From positions 372,001 to 436,000 of the forward strand of contig OY969702.1 of the NCBI GenBank assembly GCA_963702055.1: 64,000 bases of DNA. Direction: 5' to 3'. The position numbers were made by a program, and so were the translations under genes. This document shows, one piece after another, positions 7,498 to 15,484 of this stretch (the first letter of the stretch is position 1; every line of letters starts with the position of its first letter). This stretch comes from CAWINX01 sp963702055 (GTDB lineage Bacteria; Actinomycetota; Thermoleophilia; Solirubrobacterales; 70-9). Under the pieces are notes generated by a model that was given only the letters and a program-made list of their open reading frames with translations, did no database searches and was not told the origin of the DNA.

Positions 7498-9024
7498 ATG
7501 GAGCGCAAGTGGTGGACGCTGATCCTGATCTCGCTGGCGACGTTCATGTTGCTGCTCGACATCACCGTCGTCAACGTCGCGCTGCCGGTGATCCAGCGCC
7601 AGCTGCACGCCAGCCTCTCCAGCCTGCAGTGGGTCGTCGACGCCTACTCTCTGATGCTGGCCGCCTTCCTGCTCACCGCCGGCTCGCTCGGCGACCGGCT
7701 GGGACGGCGGCGTGTCTTCTCGATCGGCTTCGGGATCTTCACCTTCGCCTCCTTCCTCTGCGGGATCTCCGGCGACCCGACCCTGCTCAACCTCTCCCGC
7801 GGCCTGCAGGGAGTGGGCGGCGCGGCGATGTTCGCGACCTCGCTGGCGCTGATCGGGCAGGAGTTCCACGGCAGCGACCGGGCGACCGCCTTCGGCGTCT
7901 GGGGAGCGACGATCGGCGGTGCGGTGGCGATCGGCCCGCTGGTCGGCGGCCTGATTACAGAGCACCTCGGCTGGGAGTGGATCTTCTTCGTCAACGTCCC
8001 GATCGGGCTGGTGGCGATCGTCCTCACCGAGCGCCGGCTCGTCAACGTCGCCGCCCAGGACCCCGCTCGCATCGACCTCCCGGGCCTGCTCACCTTCTCC
8101 ACCTCGCTCTTCCTGCTGATCTTCGGCTTGATCCGAGGCAACCCCGACGGCTGGAGCAGCGCGACGATCCTCGCCTCGCTGATCGGCTCCGCGGTGCTGA
8201 TGGCGTCCTTCCTGGTGATCGAGCTGCGAAGCACCCACCCGATGCTCGACCTCGGCCTCTTTCGCAAGCCCGCCTTCAACGGGGTCAGCGCCGTCGCCTT
8301 CGGCCTCTCGGCCGGGATGTTCGCGCTCTTCCTCTACCTGACCATCTACCTGCAGGGGGTGCTCGGCTACTCGCCGTTGCAGGCGGGGGTGCGCTTCCTG
8401 CCGCTCAGCCTGACTTCATTCGTCGTCGCCCTGATCGCCGGCAACCTCTCCCAGCGGATCCCCGTCCGCGTCCTGCTCGGCGCGGGACTGGCGGCGGTCG
8501 GGGTCGGCCTGCTGTTGATGCACGGGATCGGCGCGAACTCGGAGTGGACGACGCTGCTGGCGGGACTGCTGATCGCCGGGGCGGGAATCGGCACCGCCAA
8601 CCCGGGGATCGGCTCGGCGGCGATCTCGGTCGTCCCGCCGCAGAAAGCCGGGATGGGCTCGGGGATCAACACGACCTTCCGCCAGGTCGGCATCGCCACC
8701 GGCGTCGCCGGGCTGGGGGCGATCTTCCAGTCCCAGGTCGCCTCGAAGCTGGCCGAGACGATGCCGAACGCCCCCAGCGGCCTGGCCGAGCTGATCTCCT
8801 CCGGCGGCGCCAAGGCGGCCGTTGCCGTAACGCCCCCCGGCCGGCGCGCCGAGGTCTCCCACGCGGCAACCGTGGCCTTCGTAAGCGGCCTGAACGAGAT
8901 CCTGATGATCGGAGCAATCCTCTCCTTCGCCGGAGCGATCCTAGGCTTCGCCCTGGTCCGCTCCAAGGACTTCTTCGCGGCCCCGCAGCCAGAGACGGCT
9001 GAGCCCGAGTCTGTCCCGGCATAG
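7498..9024 (+). CDS. MFS drug-efflux transporter, DHA2 (EmrB/QacA) type
   Basis: A 508-aa multi-span membrane protein, expected to have 14 helices, that would export drugs using the proton gradient. The start at ATG 7498 gives a short MERKWW head before helix 1. Motif D1 appears in LLDITVVNVALPVIQ, motif A in GSLGDRLGRRRVF, motif B in LQGVGGAAMF and motif C-like glycines in VWGATIGGAVAIGPLVGG. The order and length fit DHA2. It lies between nadK and recN, which are adjacent in M. tuberculosis, so it looks like an insertion into the ancestral block. No dedicated regulator sits beside it. The substrate cannot be deduced. Confidence 0.9.
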   Translation: MERKWWTLILISLATFMLLLDITVVNVALPVIQRQLHASLSSLQWVVDAYSLMLAAFLLTAGSLGDRLGRRRVFSIGFGIFTFASFLCGISGDPTLLNLSRGLQGVGGAAMFATSLALIGQEFHGSDRATAFGVWGATIGGAVAIGPLVGGLITEHLGWEWIFFVNVPIGLVAIVLTERRLVNVAAQDPARIDLPGLLTFSTSLFLLIFGLIRGNPDGWSSATILASLIGSAVLMASFLVIELRSTHPMLDLGLFRKPAFNGVSAVAFGLSAGMFALFLYLTIYLQGVLGYSPLQAGVRFLPLSLTSFVVALIAGNLSQRIPVRVLLGAGLAAVGVGLLLMHGIGANSEWTTLLAGLLIAGAGIGTANPGIGSAAISVVPPQKAGMGSGINTTFRQVGIATGVAGLGAIFQSQVASKLAETMPNAPSGLAELISSGGAKAAVAVTPPGRRAEVSHAATVAFVSGLNEILMIGAILSFAGAILGFALVRSKDFFAAPQPETAEPESVPA

Positions 9025-9048
9025 CGGCGTCTCGCGGGGGGTGGCGCA

Positions 9049-9106
9049 GTTTTGGGGGACCACCCCGAGGAAGCTTTAGCTACCGCAGGGGTGGTGGCAC
9101 CAAAAC
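9049..9106. repeat. long interrupted hairpin between the MFS gene and recN
   Basis: Outer arms GTTTTGG / CCAAAAC and inner arms ACCACCCC / GGGGTGGT pair, separated by a small G-rich internal loop. The terminal loop is about 20 nt and contains a further AGCTTTAGCT self-complementary stretch. It lies 71 bp before recN. It may end the MFS transcript or form an RNA leader for recN. Confidence 0.5.
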
Positions 9107-9176
9107 GGCGACAGGACCCGCCGCGCCAGGCGCAATAGGGGAAGAGTCAGTCCGCCTTCGTTGCTAGAAGAAGCGC

Positions 9177-10859
9177 ATGCTTCGCGAGCTGCGCATCGAG
9201 AACCTCCTCCTGATCGAAAGAGCGGAGCTGCGCCTCGGCGAAGGGCTCAACGCGATCACCGGTGAGACCGGCGCCGGCAAGACCGTCCTGGCCCACTCGC
9301 TCGACCTCTTGATGGGCGGCAAGGCGCGCCCTCAGATCGTCCGCCCCGGCGCCGAGGAGGCCTGGGTGGAAGGGGTCTTCGACCTGCCGGACGGGCTGTT
9401 CGCCGAGGCGGAGATGGCGGAGATCGCCGAGCGAGTGCCGGCCGGCGCCGGGGAGGTCGTCCTCGGGCGGCGGGTCTCGGCGAGCGGGCGGACCAGCGCC
9501 TTCCTCGCCGGCCGCTCCGCCTCAGCCTCCGACCTGAAGCTGCTTGGCGGCAAGCTGCTCGCCTTCTACGGACAGCACGAGCACCGCAAGCTGACGATCT
9601 CCTCGGCGCAGACCGAGGTGCTCGACGGCTTCGCCGGCGCCAAGCATTTAGAGGCGCGGGACCGCTATCGCGAGGCCCACCGCGAGTGCGTGCGCCTCGC
9701 CGCCGAGCTGGAGGATCTGCGCGAGCGCGACGGCTCCCGTGAGCGCGACCTCGACCTCTACCGCTACGAGCTCTCCGAGATCGAGGCCGTCGCCCCCGAG
9801 CCGACCGAGGAAGGCGAGCTGTCCGTCGAGCGCGAGCGCCTTCGCCACGCCGAGGGCCTGCGCGAGGCGGCGGCCGGCGCGCATGCCGGCGCGATCGGCG
9901 AAGAGGAGGACGGCGGCGGCGCCGCCGCGGCGCTGGCGCAGGCCGAGTCCCTGCTCCAGGGCGTCGCCGGGGTGGATTCGGGACTCGACGGAATCGCCGC
10001 GCGGCTCAGCGCCCTCGCGGTCGAGCTGGGCGACGTCGCCGCCGAGCTGCGCGGCTACCTGGAGGGAATCGAGGCCGACCCCGAGCGCCTCGCCGCGGTC
10101 GAGGAGCGCCTCGACGAGATCGACCGGCTGCGCCGTAAGCACGGCGGCAGCGTCGAGTCGGTCCTCGCCCACGCGGACCGCTGCCGGGCCGAGATCGTCC
10201 GGCTCGAGGGCGCCGAGGAGCGTGGGGCGGAGGCCGAGGCGGCGCTGGCCGAGGCCGGGCGCCGCCGCGAGGAGCTGGGCGAGCGCCTCTCCAAGGGGCG
10301 CGCCAAGGCAGCCGGGCCGCTCGCAACCCGCGTCGCCGAGGAGCTGGAGCGCCTGGCGATGCCGGGCGCGACGCTTGAGGTCGTGCTGGATCCCCACCCG
10401 GACGGGTTCGGTGCCTGCGGGCGCGAGACGGTCGAGCTGCGCGTCGCCCCGAACCCGGGCATCGAGCCCGCTCCGTTGCGCGACGCCGCCTCGGGCGGCG
10501 AGCTCTCGCGCGTGATGCTGGCCCTGACCGGGCTCGGCGAGGGCGCCGGCGCGGGGACACTCGTCTTCGACGAGATCGATGCCGGGATCGGCGGCAACAC
10601 CGCGCGGGTCGTCGGCGAGCGGCTGCGGGCGCTCGGCGAGGGCCGCCAGGTCGTCTGCATCACCCACCTGCCCCAGGTCGCCTCGCTGGCCGCGACGCAC
10701 TTTCACCTGGAGAAGGACATCGCCGGCGAGCGCGCAGTCGCGACCGTGCGCCGGCTCGAGGGCGAGGGGGTCGTCGAGGAGATCCGCCGCATGCTCGGCG
10801 GCGAGCGCTCCGACGAGGCGGCGACCCGTCACGCGCGCGAGTTGCTGAAGGCCGCCTGA
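9177..10859 (+). CDS. recN: DNA repair ATPase RecN
   Basis: An SMC-like ATPase that gathers DNA ends during double-strand-break repair. It is 560 aa from ATG 9177, the normal length. Residues 1-50 hold the N-terminal ABC head with Walker A GETGAGKTVLAHSLD. A long Glu/Arg/Ala-rich coiled coil fills about 160-370. The C-terminal head has the signature ASGGELSRVMLAL, Walker B TLVFDEIDAGIGG and CITHLPQVASLA. The gene is intact and in its conserved place downstream of tlyA-nadK. In M. tuberculosis the next gene is the steA homologue Rv1697; here an IS110 element intervenes. Confidence 0.96.
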   Translation: MLRELRIENLLLIERAELRLGEGLNAITGETGAGKTVLAHSLDLLMGGKARPQIVRPGAEEAWVEGVFDLPDGLFAEAEMAEIAERVPAGAGEVVLGRRVSASGRTSAFLAGRSASASDLKLLGGKLLAFYGQHEHRKLTISSAQTEVLDGFAGAKHLEARDRYREAHRECVRLAAELEDLRERDGSRERDLDLYRYELSEIEAVAPEPTEEGELSVERERLRHAEGLREAAAGAHAGAIGEEEDGGGAAAALAQAESLLQGVAGVDSGLDGIAARLSALAVELGDVAAELRGYLEGIEADPERLAAVEERLDEIDRLRRKHGGSVESVLAHADRCRAEIVRLEGAEERGAEAEAALAEAGRRREELGERLSKGRAKAAGPLATRVAEELERLAMPGATLEVVLDPHPDGFGACGRETVELRVAPNPGIEPAPLRDAASGGELSRVMLALTGLGEGAGAGTLVFDEIDAGIGGNTARVVGERLRALGEGRQVVCITHLPQVASLAATHFHLEKDIAGERAVATVRRLEGEGVVEEIRRMLGGERSDEAATRHARELLKAA

Positions 10860-11231
10860 CCGGCGTATCTCGGCGTCCTCGGTCGCTCGCGTGCTGAAGC
10901 ACGCCACGCTCCCTGCGTCCTCATATGGAGAGGTTCCCGTCAAGCGGCCACGGCTGATCCTGCCCCTGAGGGGCAGGGACCGCGCGGCACTCTCGGGGCG
11001 ACACGAGCGGATTCCAGGTACGCCGACTGCATCGTCAGCCTCATATGCGAGGGCTGGCTACCTCATGACCGTCGATTCGTCGCGTGGCCTGCAGTCTTGA
11101 AGCGGGCGCGGTCGACGGGTCACCCGTCAATTGCCCGAGGACGCAACGCAGGCCGCAAAGCGGCGACGTGCTGGTCTCACTTGATCTCGTGCCGCCCCGA
11201 CAGCGCCAGAAGCGGGCTGGCCTTTTCGGTC
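10860..11231. other. recN-IS110 junction, no gene seen
   Basis: No plausible gene. The stretch holds the recN 3' flank, a strong hairpin at 10959-10977 and the non-coding region downstream of the transposase. Two CCTCATATG words occur at about 10919 and 11039. IS110 elements lack long terminal inverted repeats, so the exact left end cannot be placed by eye. Confidence 0.5.
10959..10977. terminator. hairpin downstream of recN
   Basis: Perfect 8-bp arms CCTGCCCC and GGGGCAGG around TGA. There is no T-run, so it may be a weak or Rho-assisted terminator for the recN transcript, or a structure at the IS border. Confidence 0.4.
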
Positions 11232-12320
11232 TTAGCTCAGCTGACCCACCTCCCACACAAAGCAGCTCAGCTCGCGCGCCAGCGCGATCCTGACCACGTT
11301 GGCGGGCTTGCCCCGCCCCACGCGCAGCCGCTGCCACTGGTGGTGCAGACGGCATTGGGCACGCCAGCCGATTGCGCAGGCACGCGGATCGGCGCCACGT
11401 TGGCGTTGCTCCAAAGCGCCTCCCACCCGCGGGTGGTGGCGGTAGTGATGAGCAGCCTCGACGAGCAACCGACGGGCATGGGGAGAGCCGGCCTTGGTGA
11501 TCGGCCCGCGCCGGCGCTGCTCGCCGGAGGAGTGCTCGGAGGGCACGATGCCGAAATAGGCCGCCAGAGCCCCCGGGCGCTCAAAACGTCGCAGGTCCCC
11601 CGCCTCCGAACACAGGCCGAGCGCCGTCAGCGTGCTGATGCCCCGCAGGCAGCGCAGCCGCGTGATCGTCTCTGCCCAAGGGGAGGAGGGCCACAACTCC
11701 TCGATCGCTCGCTCAGAAGCGCTGCGGCGCTGTTCGAGCGCCACCACCGCGCTCAGGTAGTCACCGAGCACTGCGTTGGAGGCGACATCGGCGAACTCGA
11801 TTCCCCTCAGCCAGCGCCAGTGAGCCTGCGTCCAGGCCGAGCCCGGGCCCTCCCAACGCAGCTCGCGGCGCAACAGGAACTTGCCCAGCCGATGACGGGC
11901 TCTCATCAGGTCGGCGCGGATTGCCTCTCGGCAGCGAGCGAGGTCGCGAAAGCGCTCCTCCTCGGGGCTCGGCACCCGAACGAAGGAGAGCTCTCCGGCA
12001 AGACACAGGCGCGCCAGGCGCTCGGCGTCGCGGCGGTCGGTCTTAACCCGGTCGCTCGGCGCTTTGGGGATCGATCCCGGCGCACAGACACGCACGTCCA
12101 GGCCGCGCTCGGCGCCACCGCGCGCGAGGCCATAGCCGGTGGGCCCGGCCTCATAGACCGCGAGAAGGGGAGCCTGGAGTCCCTCCAGGTAGTCGAGCAC
12201 TCGCCGGGGCGGACCGTTCAGGCGCTTGGCACGCAGCTCGCCCGTCTCAGGCGAGAGAGCACAGGCGTGAGTTTGAGTGGCGTGGACATCGAGACCGACC
12301 ACGCTTTTAGGCTGGGGCAT
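11232..12320 (-). CDS. IS110-family transposase
   Basis: A 362-aa recombinase of the IS110 family, which moves its element without terminal inverted repeats. I start at ATG 12320 because GGGAGG lies just upstream; ATG 12335 is an alternative. The N-terminal DEDD (RuvC-like) domain has VVGLDVHATQTHA near the start, the acidic YEAGPTGYGL motif near 60 and KTDRRDAERLARL near 100. The C-terminal Transposase_20 region has RCLRGISTLTALGLCSEAGD, the FERPGALAAYFGIVPSE stretch and the Ser-containing SEHSSGEQRRRG and ITKAGSPHARRLLVEAA motifs. It looks complete. The element lies between recN and steA, breaking an otherwise conserved gene order. Confidence 0.93.
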   Translation of the reverse strand: MPQPKSVVGLDVHATQTHACALSPETGELRAKRLNGPPRRVLDYLEGLQAPLLAVYEAGPTGYGLARGGAERGLDVRVCAPGSIPKAPSDRVKTDRRDAERLARLCLAGELSFVRVPSPEEERFRDLARCREAIRADLMRARHRLGKFLLRRELRWEGPGSAWTQAHWRWLRGIEFADVASNAVLGDYLSAVVALEQRRSASERAIEELWPSSPWAETITRLRCLRGISTLTALGLCSEAGDLRRFERPGALAAYFGIVPSEHSSGEQRRRGPITKAGSPHARRLLVEAAHHYRHHPRVGGALEQRQRGADPRACAIGWRAQCRLHHQWQRLRVGRGKPANVVRIALARELSCFVWEVGQLS

Positions 12321-12335
12321 GTCGGCACCTCCCAT

Positions 12336-12490
12336 GATTGGGGTGTCGGCCGCAGGACCACCCTGCGACCCAGTCCCCGCTCTGTCATGCGCGGGGTGCC
12401 GACTTGCCTACCGCTGAGGTCGGTCGACACTCCATACGGTCTTGATCTGCTTGCTCAGTCGGCCTTCAGGCTTGTCTCCCCCCCAATGCG
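12336..12490 (-). ncRNA. candidate IS110 bridge RNA region
   Basis: IS110-group elements are known to encode a structured bridge RNA in the non-coding DNA 5' of the transposase that specifies target and donor DNA. Here that region contains at least two clear hairpins, CGCAGG/CCTGCG at 12351-12367 and CCCCGC/GCGGGG at 12375-12396, plus complementary GTCGGC and GCCGAC words. The boundaries and the programmable loops are not determined. This is inference from position and structure, not from a covariance match. Confidence 0.4.
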
Positions 12491-12507
12491 TGGCCTAATC
12501 TGCTCTG

Positions 12508-13695
12508 ATGGCAACCGCCAGTCGCCGTCGGATACCCGCTCTGTTCACGCGTCGCAACGGAGCGCCCGCCGATGCGGCTATCCACGGCGCCGCCCGGCTT
12601 GGGCGTCGCACCAAGCACCTGGTCAAGCGGCTCGGCCCCGGCGACGTCGCGGTCATCGACCACCTCAACATCGACCGGATCGCCGCCGAGGAGCTGATCG
12701 GGACCGGGGTGGGGGCGGTCGTCAACGCCTCGAAGTCTTCCGACGGCAGCTATCCCAACGCCGGCCCGTTGCTGCTCGCCCGCGCCGGGATCCTGCTGGT
12801 CGACGCCCCGGGCTGCGACCTCCTCGAGCGGCTGCGCGACGGCGACCTGGTGACGATCGAGGGCGGCCGAATCAGCGTCGGCGGCCGCGAGATGGTGACC
12901 GGCGAGGTCCAGGACGTCGAGCGGCTGGAGCGCCGGCTCGACGAGCAGCGCGAGCGAGTCGACGAGGCGCTGGTCGGCTTCGTCGAGAACACCCTCGCCC
13001 ACATCCGCCAGGAAACGGACCTGCTCACCGGCAGCGTCGAGTTCCCGGCCACCCGGGCCTCCTTCCGCGACCGCCACGTCCTGATCGTCGTCCGCGGCGA
13101 CCGCCACCGCCGCGACCTGAAGGCGCTGCGCGGCTACATCCGCGACGTCCGCCCGGTGATCGTCGCGGTCGACGGCGCCGCCGACGGGGTGATCGAAGCC
13201 GGCCTGAAGCCGGACGTGATCCTCGGCGACATGGACTCGGCCGGCGACGAGGCGCTGTGCTGCGGCGCCGAGCTGATCGTCCACGCCTACCCGGACGGGC
13301 GCGCGCCCGGGCGAGACCGGCTGGTGAGCATGGGCCTGACGCACACCCTCGTCCCCGCCGCCGGGACCAGCGAGGACGTGGCGATGCTGATGGCGTTTGA
13401 GAAGGGGGCGGACTTGATCGTCAGCGTCGGCGCCCACTTCAACCTGATCGAGTTCCTCGACCGCAACCGCGGCGGCATGTCCTCGACCTTCCTGACCAGG
13501 CTGCGAATCGGCGAGAGGCTGGTCGACGCGAAGGGCGTCAGTCGGCTCTACAACCCCGGGGTCGGCTTTGCCCCGGTCGCCCTCTTCGCCGTGGTCTTCG
13601 CGATCCTGCTGACGATCGTCGCAATCACCTCGCCGGGCCTCAACGACGTCGTCCAGCTCTTCTGGCTGAAGGTGCGAATCTGGCTCGGCCTCTAG
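12508..13695 (+). CDS. steA: SteA-like putative cytokinetic ring protein (thiamin-pyrophosphokinase-like fold)
   Basis: A 395-aa protein matching the Rv1697/SteA type, a membrane-anchored factor linked to cell separation in corynebacteria and predicted to work with its neighbour SteB/MctB. The N-terminal ~150 residues include LGPGDVAVIDHLNIDRIAAE and ASKSSDGSYPNAGP. The central part has the thiamin-pyrophosphokinase-like VAVDGAADGVIEAGLKPDVI and ILGDMDSAGD motifs. A single transmembrane helix lies near the C-terminus (VALFAVVFAILLTIVAI). It starts at ATG 12508, just past the right side of the IS110 element, so its native promoter may have been displaced. It is followed by the mctB homologue as in mycobacteria. 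Confidence 0.9.
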   Translation: MATASRRRIPALFTRRNGAPADAAIHGAARLGRRTKHLVKRLGPGDVAVIDHLNIDRIAAEELIGTGVGAVVNASKSSDGSYPNAGPLLLARAGILLVDAPGCDLLERLRDGDLVTIEGGRISVGGREMVTGEVQDVERLERRLDEQRERVDEALVGFVENTLAHIRQETDLLTGSVEFPATRASFRDRHVLIVVRGDRHRRDLKALRGYIRDVRPVIVAVDGAADGVIEAGLKPDVILGDMDSAGDEALCCGAELIVHAYPDGRAPGRDRLVSMGLTHTLVPAAGTSEDVAMLMAFEKGADLIVSVGAHFNLIEFLDRNRGGMSSTFLTRLRIGERLVDAKGVSRLYNPGVGFAPVALFAVVFAILLTIVAITSPGLNDVVQLFWLKVRIWLGL

Positions 13696-13744
13696 GTCGA
13701 AAGGCGTTTTCTTCTCCCTATAGGAGGAAAAAATGACTTTCGAC
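13696..13744. terminator. long hairpin between steA and mctB
   Basis: Arms GTCGAAAG and CTTTCGAC enclose a second stem TTTTCTTCTCC / GGAGGAAAAA closed by CTATA. It begins at the steA stop and is T-rich on one side and A-rich on the other, so it could terminate in either direction. It also contains the AGGAGG ribosome-binding site of a seven-codon frame upstream of mctB, so RNA folding here would hide that site. Confidence 0.6.
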
Positions 13745-13756
13745 CCGTGGAGATAG
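13733..13756 (+). CDS. possible seven-codon upstream ORF
   Basis: AGGAGG at ideal spacing precedes an ATG that encodes MTFDPWR and a TAG, ending 12 bp before the mctB ATG. The mctB start itself lacks an obvious ribosome-binding site, so translation of this leader may feed ribosomes to mctB. It could also be chance. Confidence 0.35.
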   Translation: MTFDPWR

Positions 13757-13768
13757 CCTCTTCGGCCC

Positions 13769-14635
13769 ATGGGTTACAGCGCGCGCTACCACACGACATC
13801 GCTGATCGCGGTGTTCATCGCCCTGGCAATTGGGATCCTGATCGGCGCCCAGTTCGGCGGCGACCTGGTCAGCGGCACCCGCAAGGACCTCGAGCACAGC
13901 CTCACCGGCAACCTCCAGGACGCGCGCTCTCGCGCCGACCAGCTGAGCGGCGAGCTGGGCCGCTCCAACGAGTTCGCCCAGCGCGTCTACCCGATCCTGG
14001 TCGGCAATCGGCTGGCCGGCCGGCGAATTGCGATCCTCGCCTTCGGCGGGTTGCCGAACAACGTCTCGGGGGCGATCGAGGACGCGCTGGCGCCGACCAG
14101 GGCGCGGCTCGTCGGGGTCGGGGTGGTGCGCGAGCCGGTCGACTTCCGCTCGCTCGCCGCCGAGTTCTCCGGGACGCGCTTCGCCGCGATGAGGACCAAC
14201 CCCGACGTGCTCACCGCGTTCGGCACGGGCATCGGGCGCCAGCTGGCCGGCGGCGGCGCCCTGCTGGACCGCGTGCGCAGCCAGCTGCTCTCGCGCGCCA
14301 GCGGCAACTTCGGCGCGCTCGACGGGGTGATCGTCGTTCGCCGGCAACCCCAGAACATGGGGCCGGTGCAGCGGGCCGCCGCCGCGCGCCTGGAGTCGGC
14401 GCTGGTCAAGGGAATCAGCGCGACCCGCACCCCCGTCGTCGGGGTGGAGACCTCGACCGACGATCCATCCTCAATCTCGTTCTTCAAGGGCAACAACCTC
14501 TCCAGCGTCGACGATGTCGACCAGGTCACCGGCCGGGTCGCGATGGTCTTCGCGATGCTCGGCGCCGAGGGCAGCTTCGGCGTCAAGGGGACCGCCGACC
14601 GCCTGCTGCCGGAGCTGCTGGCTCCGGCGCGCTGA
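13769..14635 (+). CDS. mctB: MctB/SteB-like outer-envelope protein (copper transport family)
   Basis: A 288-aa homologue of Rv1698. That protein is annotated as the mycobacterial copper transport protein MctB, and the corynebacterial relative is SteB, a partner of SteA in cell separation. The N-terminus (YSARYHTTSLIAVFIALAIG) is one transmembrane helix, followed by a short coiled coil (LEHSLTGNLQDARSRADQL) and a mixed alpha/beta extracytoplasmic domain. Length and order with steA match the mycobacterial locus. Whether it handles copper or only cell separation in this organism cannot be read from the sequence; no metal-binding cluster is evident. Confidence 0.85.
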   Translation: MGYSARYHTTSLIAVFIALAIGILIGAQFGGDLVSGTRKDLEHSLTGNLQDARSRADQLSGELGRSNEFAQRVYPILVGNRLAGRRIAILAFGGLPNNVSGAIEDALAPTRARLVGVGVVREPVDFRSLAAEFSGTRFAAMRTNPDVLTAFGTGIGRQLAGGGALLDRVRSQLLSRASGNFGALDGVIVVRRQPQNMGPVQRAAAARLESALVKGISATRTPVVGVETSTDDPSSISFFKGNNLSSVDDVDQVTGRVAMVFAMLGAEGSFGVKGTADRLLPELLAPAR

Positions 14636-14647
14636 GGTGGTCTAGCC

Positions 14648-15484
14648 GTGTACTGGATCGGCTTCCCGGTCGCGATCGCGGTGGCGCTGCTCGTCGTGCC
14701 CGCCGGGGTGCGGGGGCTGCTCGACGCCGGGCTGGTGCGGGAGAACTACCGCGGGGCGGCGCTGGCCTTCCCGCTGGGCGCGGTGCTGGCGACGGCGGGG
14801 CTCGTCGCCCTCGCCCCGCTCGCCTTCCTCAACGATCGCGCCGACCTCGACCTGCTAGACCCCGAGCTGCGCCGCTGGATCCCCTACGTCCTCGGCGTCG
14901 CCTTCCTCGGCTTCCTCGACGACTCGCTCGGCCGCGGCGAGGCGGCGGACGCGCCGCGTGGCTGGCGTGGCCACTGGCGGGCGTTGCGCGGTGGGACGCT
15001 CTCGACCGGGGCGATCAAGGCGATCGGCGCGCTGGCGCTGGCCGCCTACGTGGTCTCCGGGCGGGGCCTGGAGTCCTGGCGCTACCTGGCCGACGTCGCG
15101 CTGCTGATCCTCGCCACCAACCTCTTCAACCTGCTCGACCTGCGGCCGGGACGGGCCGAGAAGGGCCTCGTCGCGCTCGGGGCGGGGCTCTGCCTCGGCG
15201 CCTGGACGCTGGCGCCGATCGAGCTGCTGGGGATCTTCGCCGGGCCGGTCCTGGTCGGCGCCTGGTTCACGCTGCGCGAGCGAGCGATGCTGGGGGACAC
15301 CGGCTCCAACCTGGTCGGGGCGATCGGCGGCGTCTGGCTGCTGACGGTCCTGGGGGGCGACGGGCGGCTGATCGCCCTCGCGGCCGTCCTCGCACTGACC
15401 ATTTACGGAGAAGTTCGTTCGATCTCCGCGGCGGTCGACTCGGTTCCGCCACTGCGATGGCTAGACTCGCTCGGCAGGGAATGA
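14648..15484 (+). CDS. MraY/WecA-like phospho-sugar transferase-type membrane protein
   Basis: A 278-aa integral membrane protein with about eight hydrophobic helices. It resembles the GT4 polyprenyl-phosphate phosphosugar transferases: FLGFLDDSLGR matches the first Asp-pair loop, LATNLFNLLDLRPGRA the Asn/Asp loop, and MLGDTGSNLVGAIGG the nucleotide-side loop. The second loop departs from the N-x-x-N-x-x-DGxDG consensus, so activity and substrate are uncertain; a lipid-linked cell-wall sugar step is the best guess. The start is GTG 14648, 12 bp after mctB, and the end overlaps the pyrG start by 4 bp (ATGA). This implies an operon and translational coupling. Confidence 0.75.
   Translation: MYWIGFPVAIAVALLVVPAGVRGLLDAGLVRENYRGAALAFPLGAVLATAGLVALAPLAFLNDRADLDLLDPELRRWIPYVLGVAFLGFLDDSLGRGEAADAPRGWRGHWRALRGGTLSTGAIKAIGALALAAYVVSGRGLESWRYLADVALLILATNLFNLLDLRPGRAEKGLVALGAGLCLGAWTLAPIELLGIFAGPVLVGAWFTLRERAMLGDTGSNLVGAIGGVWLLTVLGGDGRLIALAAVLALTIYGEVRSISAAVDSVPPLRWLDSLGRE

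Noticed and set aside
11097..13400. 767-residue plus-strand open frame
   Set aside because: It runs antisense to the IS110 transposase and then out of frame through steA; the sequence is Arg/Pro-rich and shows no family, as expected of a shadow frame in GC-rich DNA.
13747..15480. long in-frame extension upstream of pyrG
   Set aside because: The frame is open up to 13747 but overlaps mctB and the MraY-like gene in other frames and is Arg/Pro-rich. pyrG begins properly at ATG 15481.
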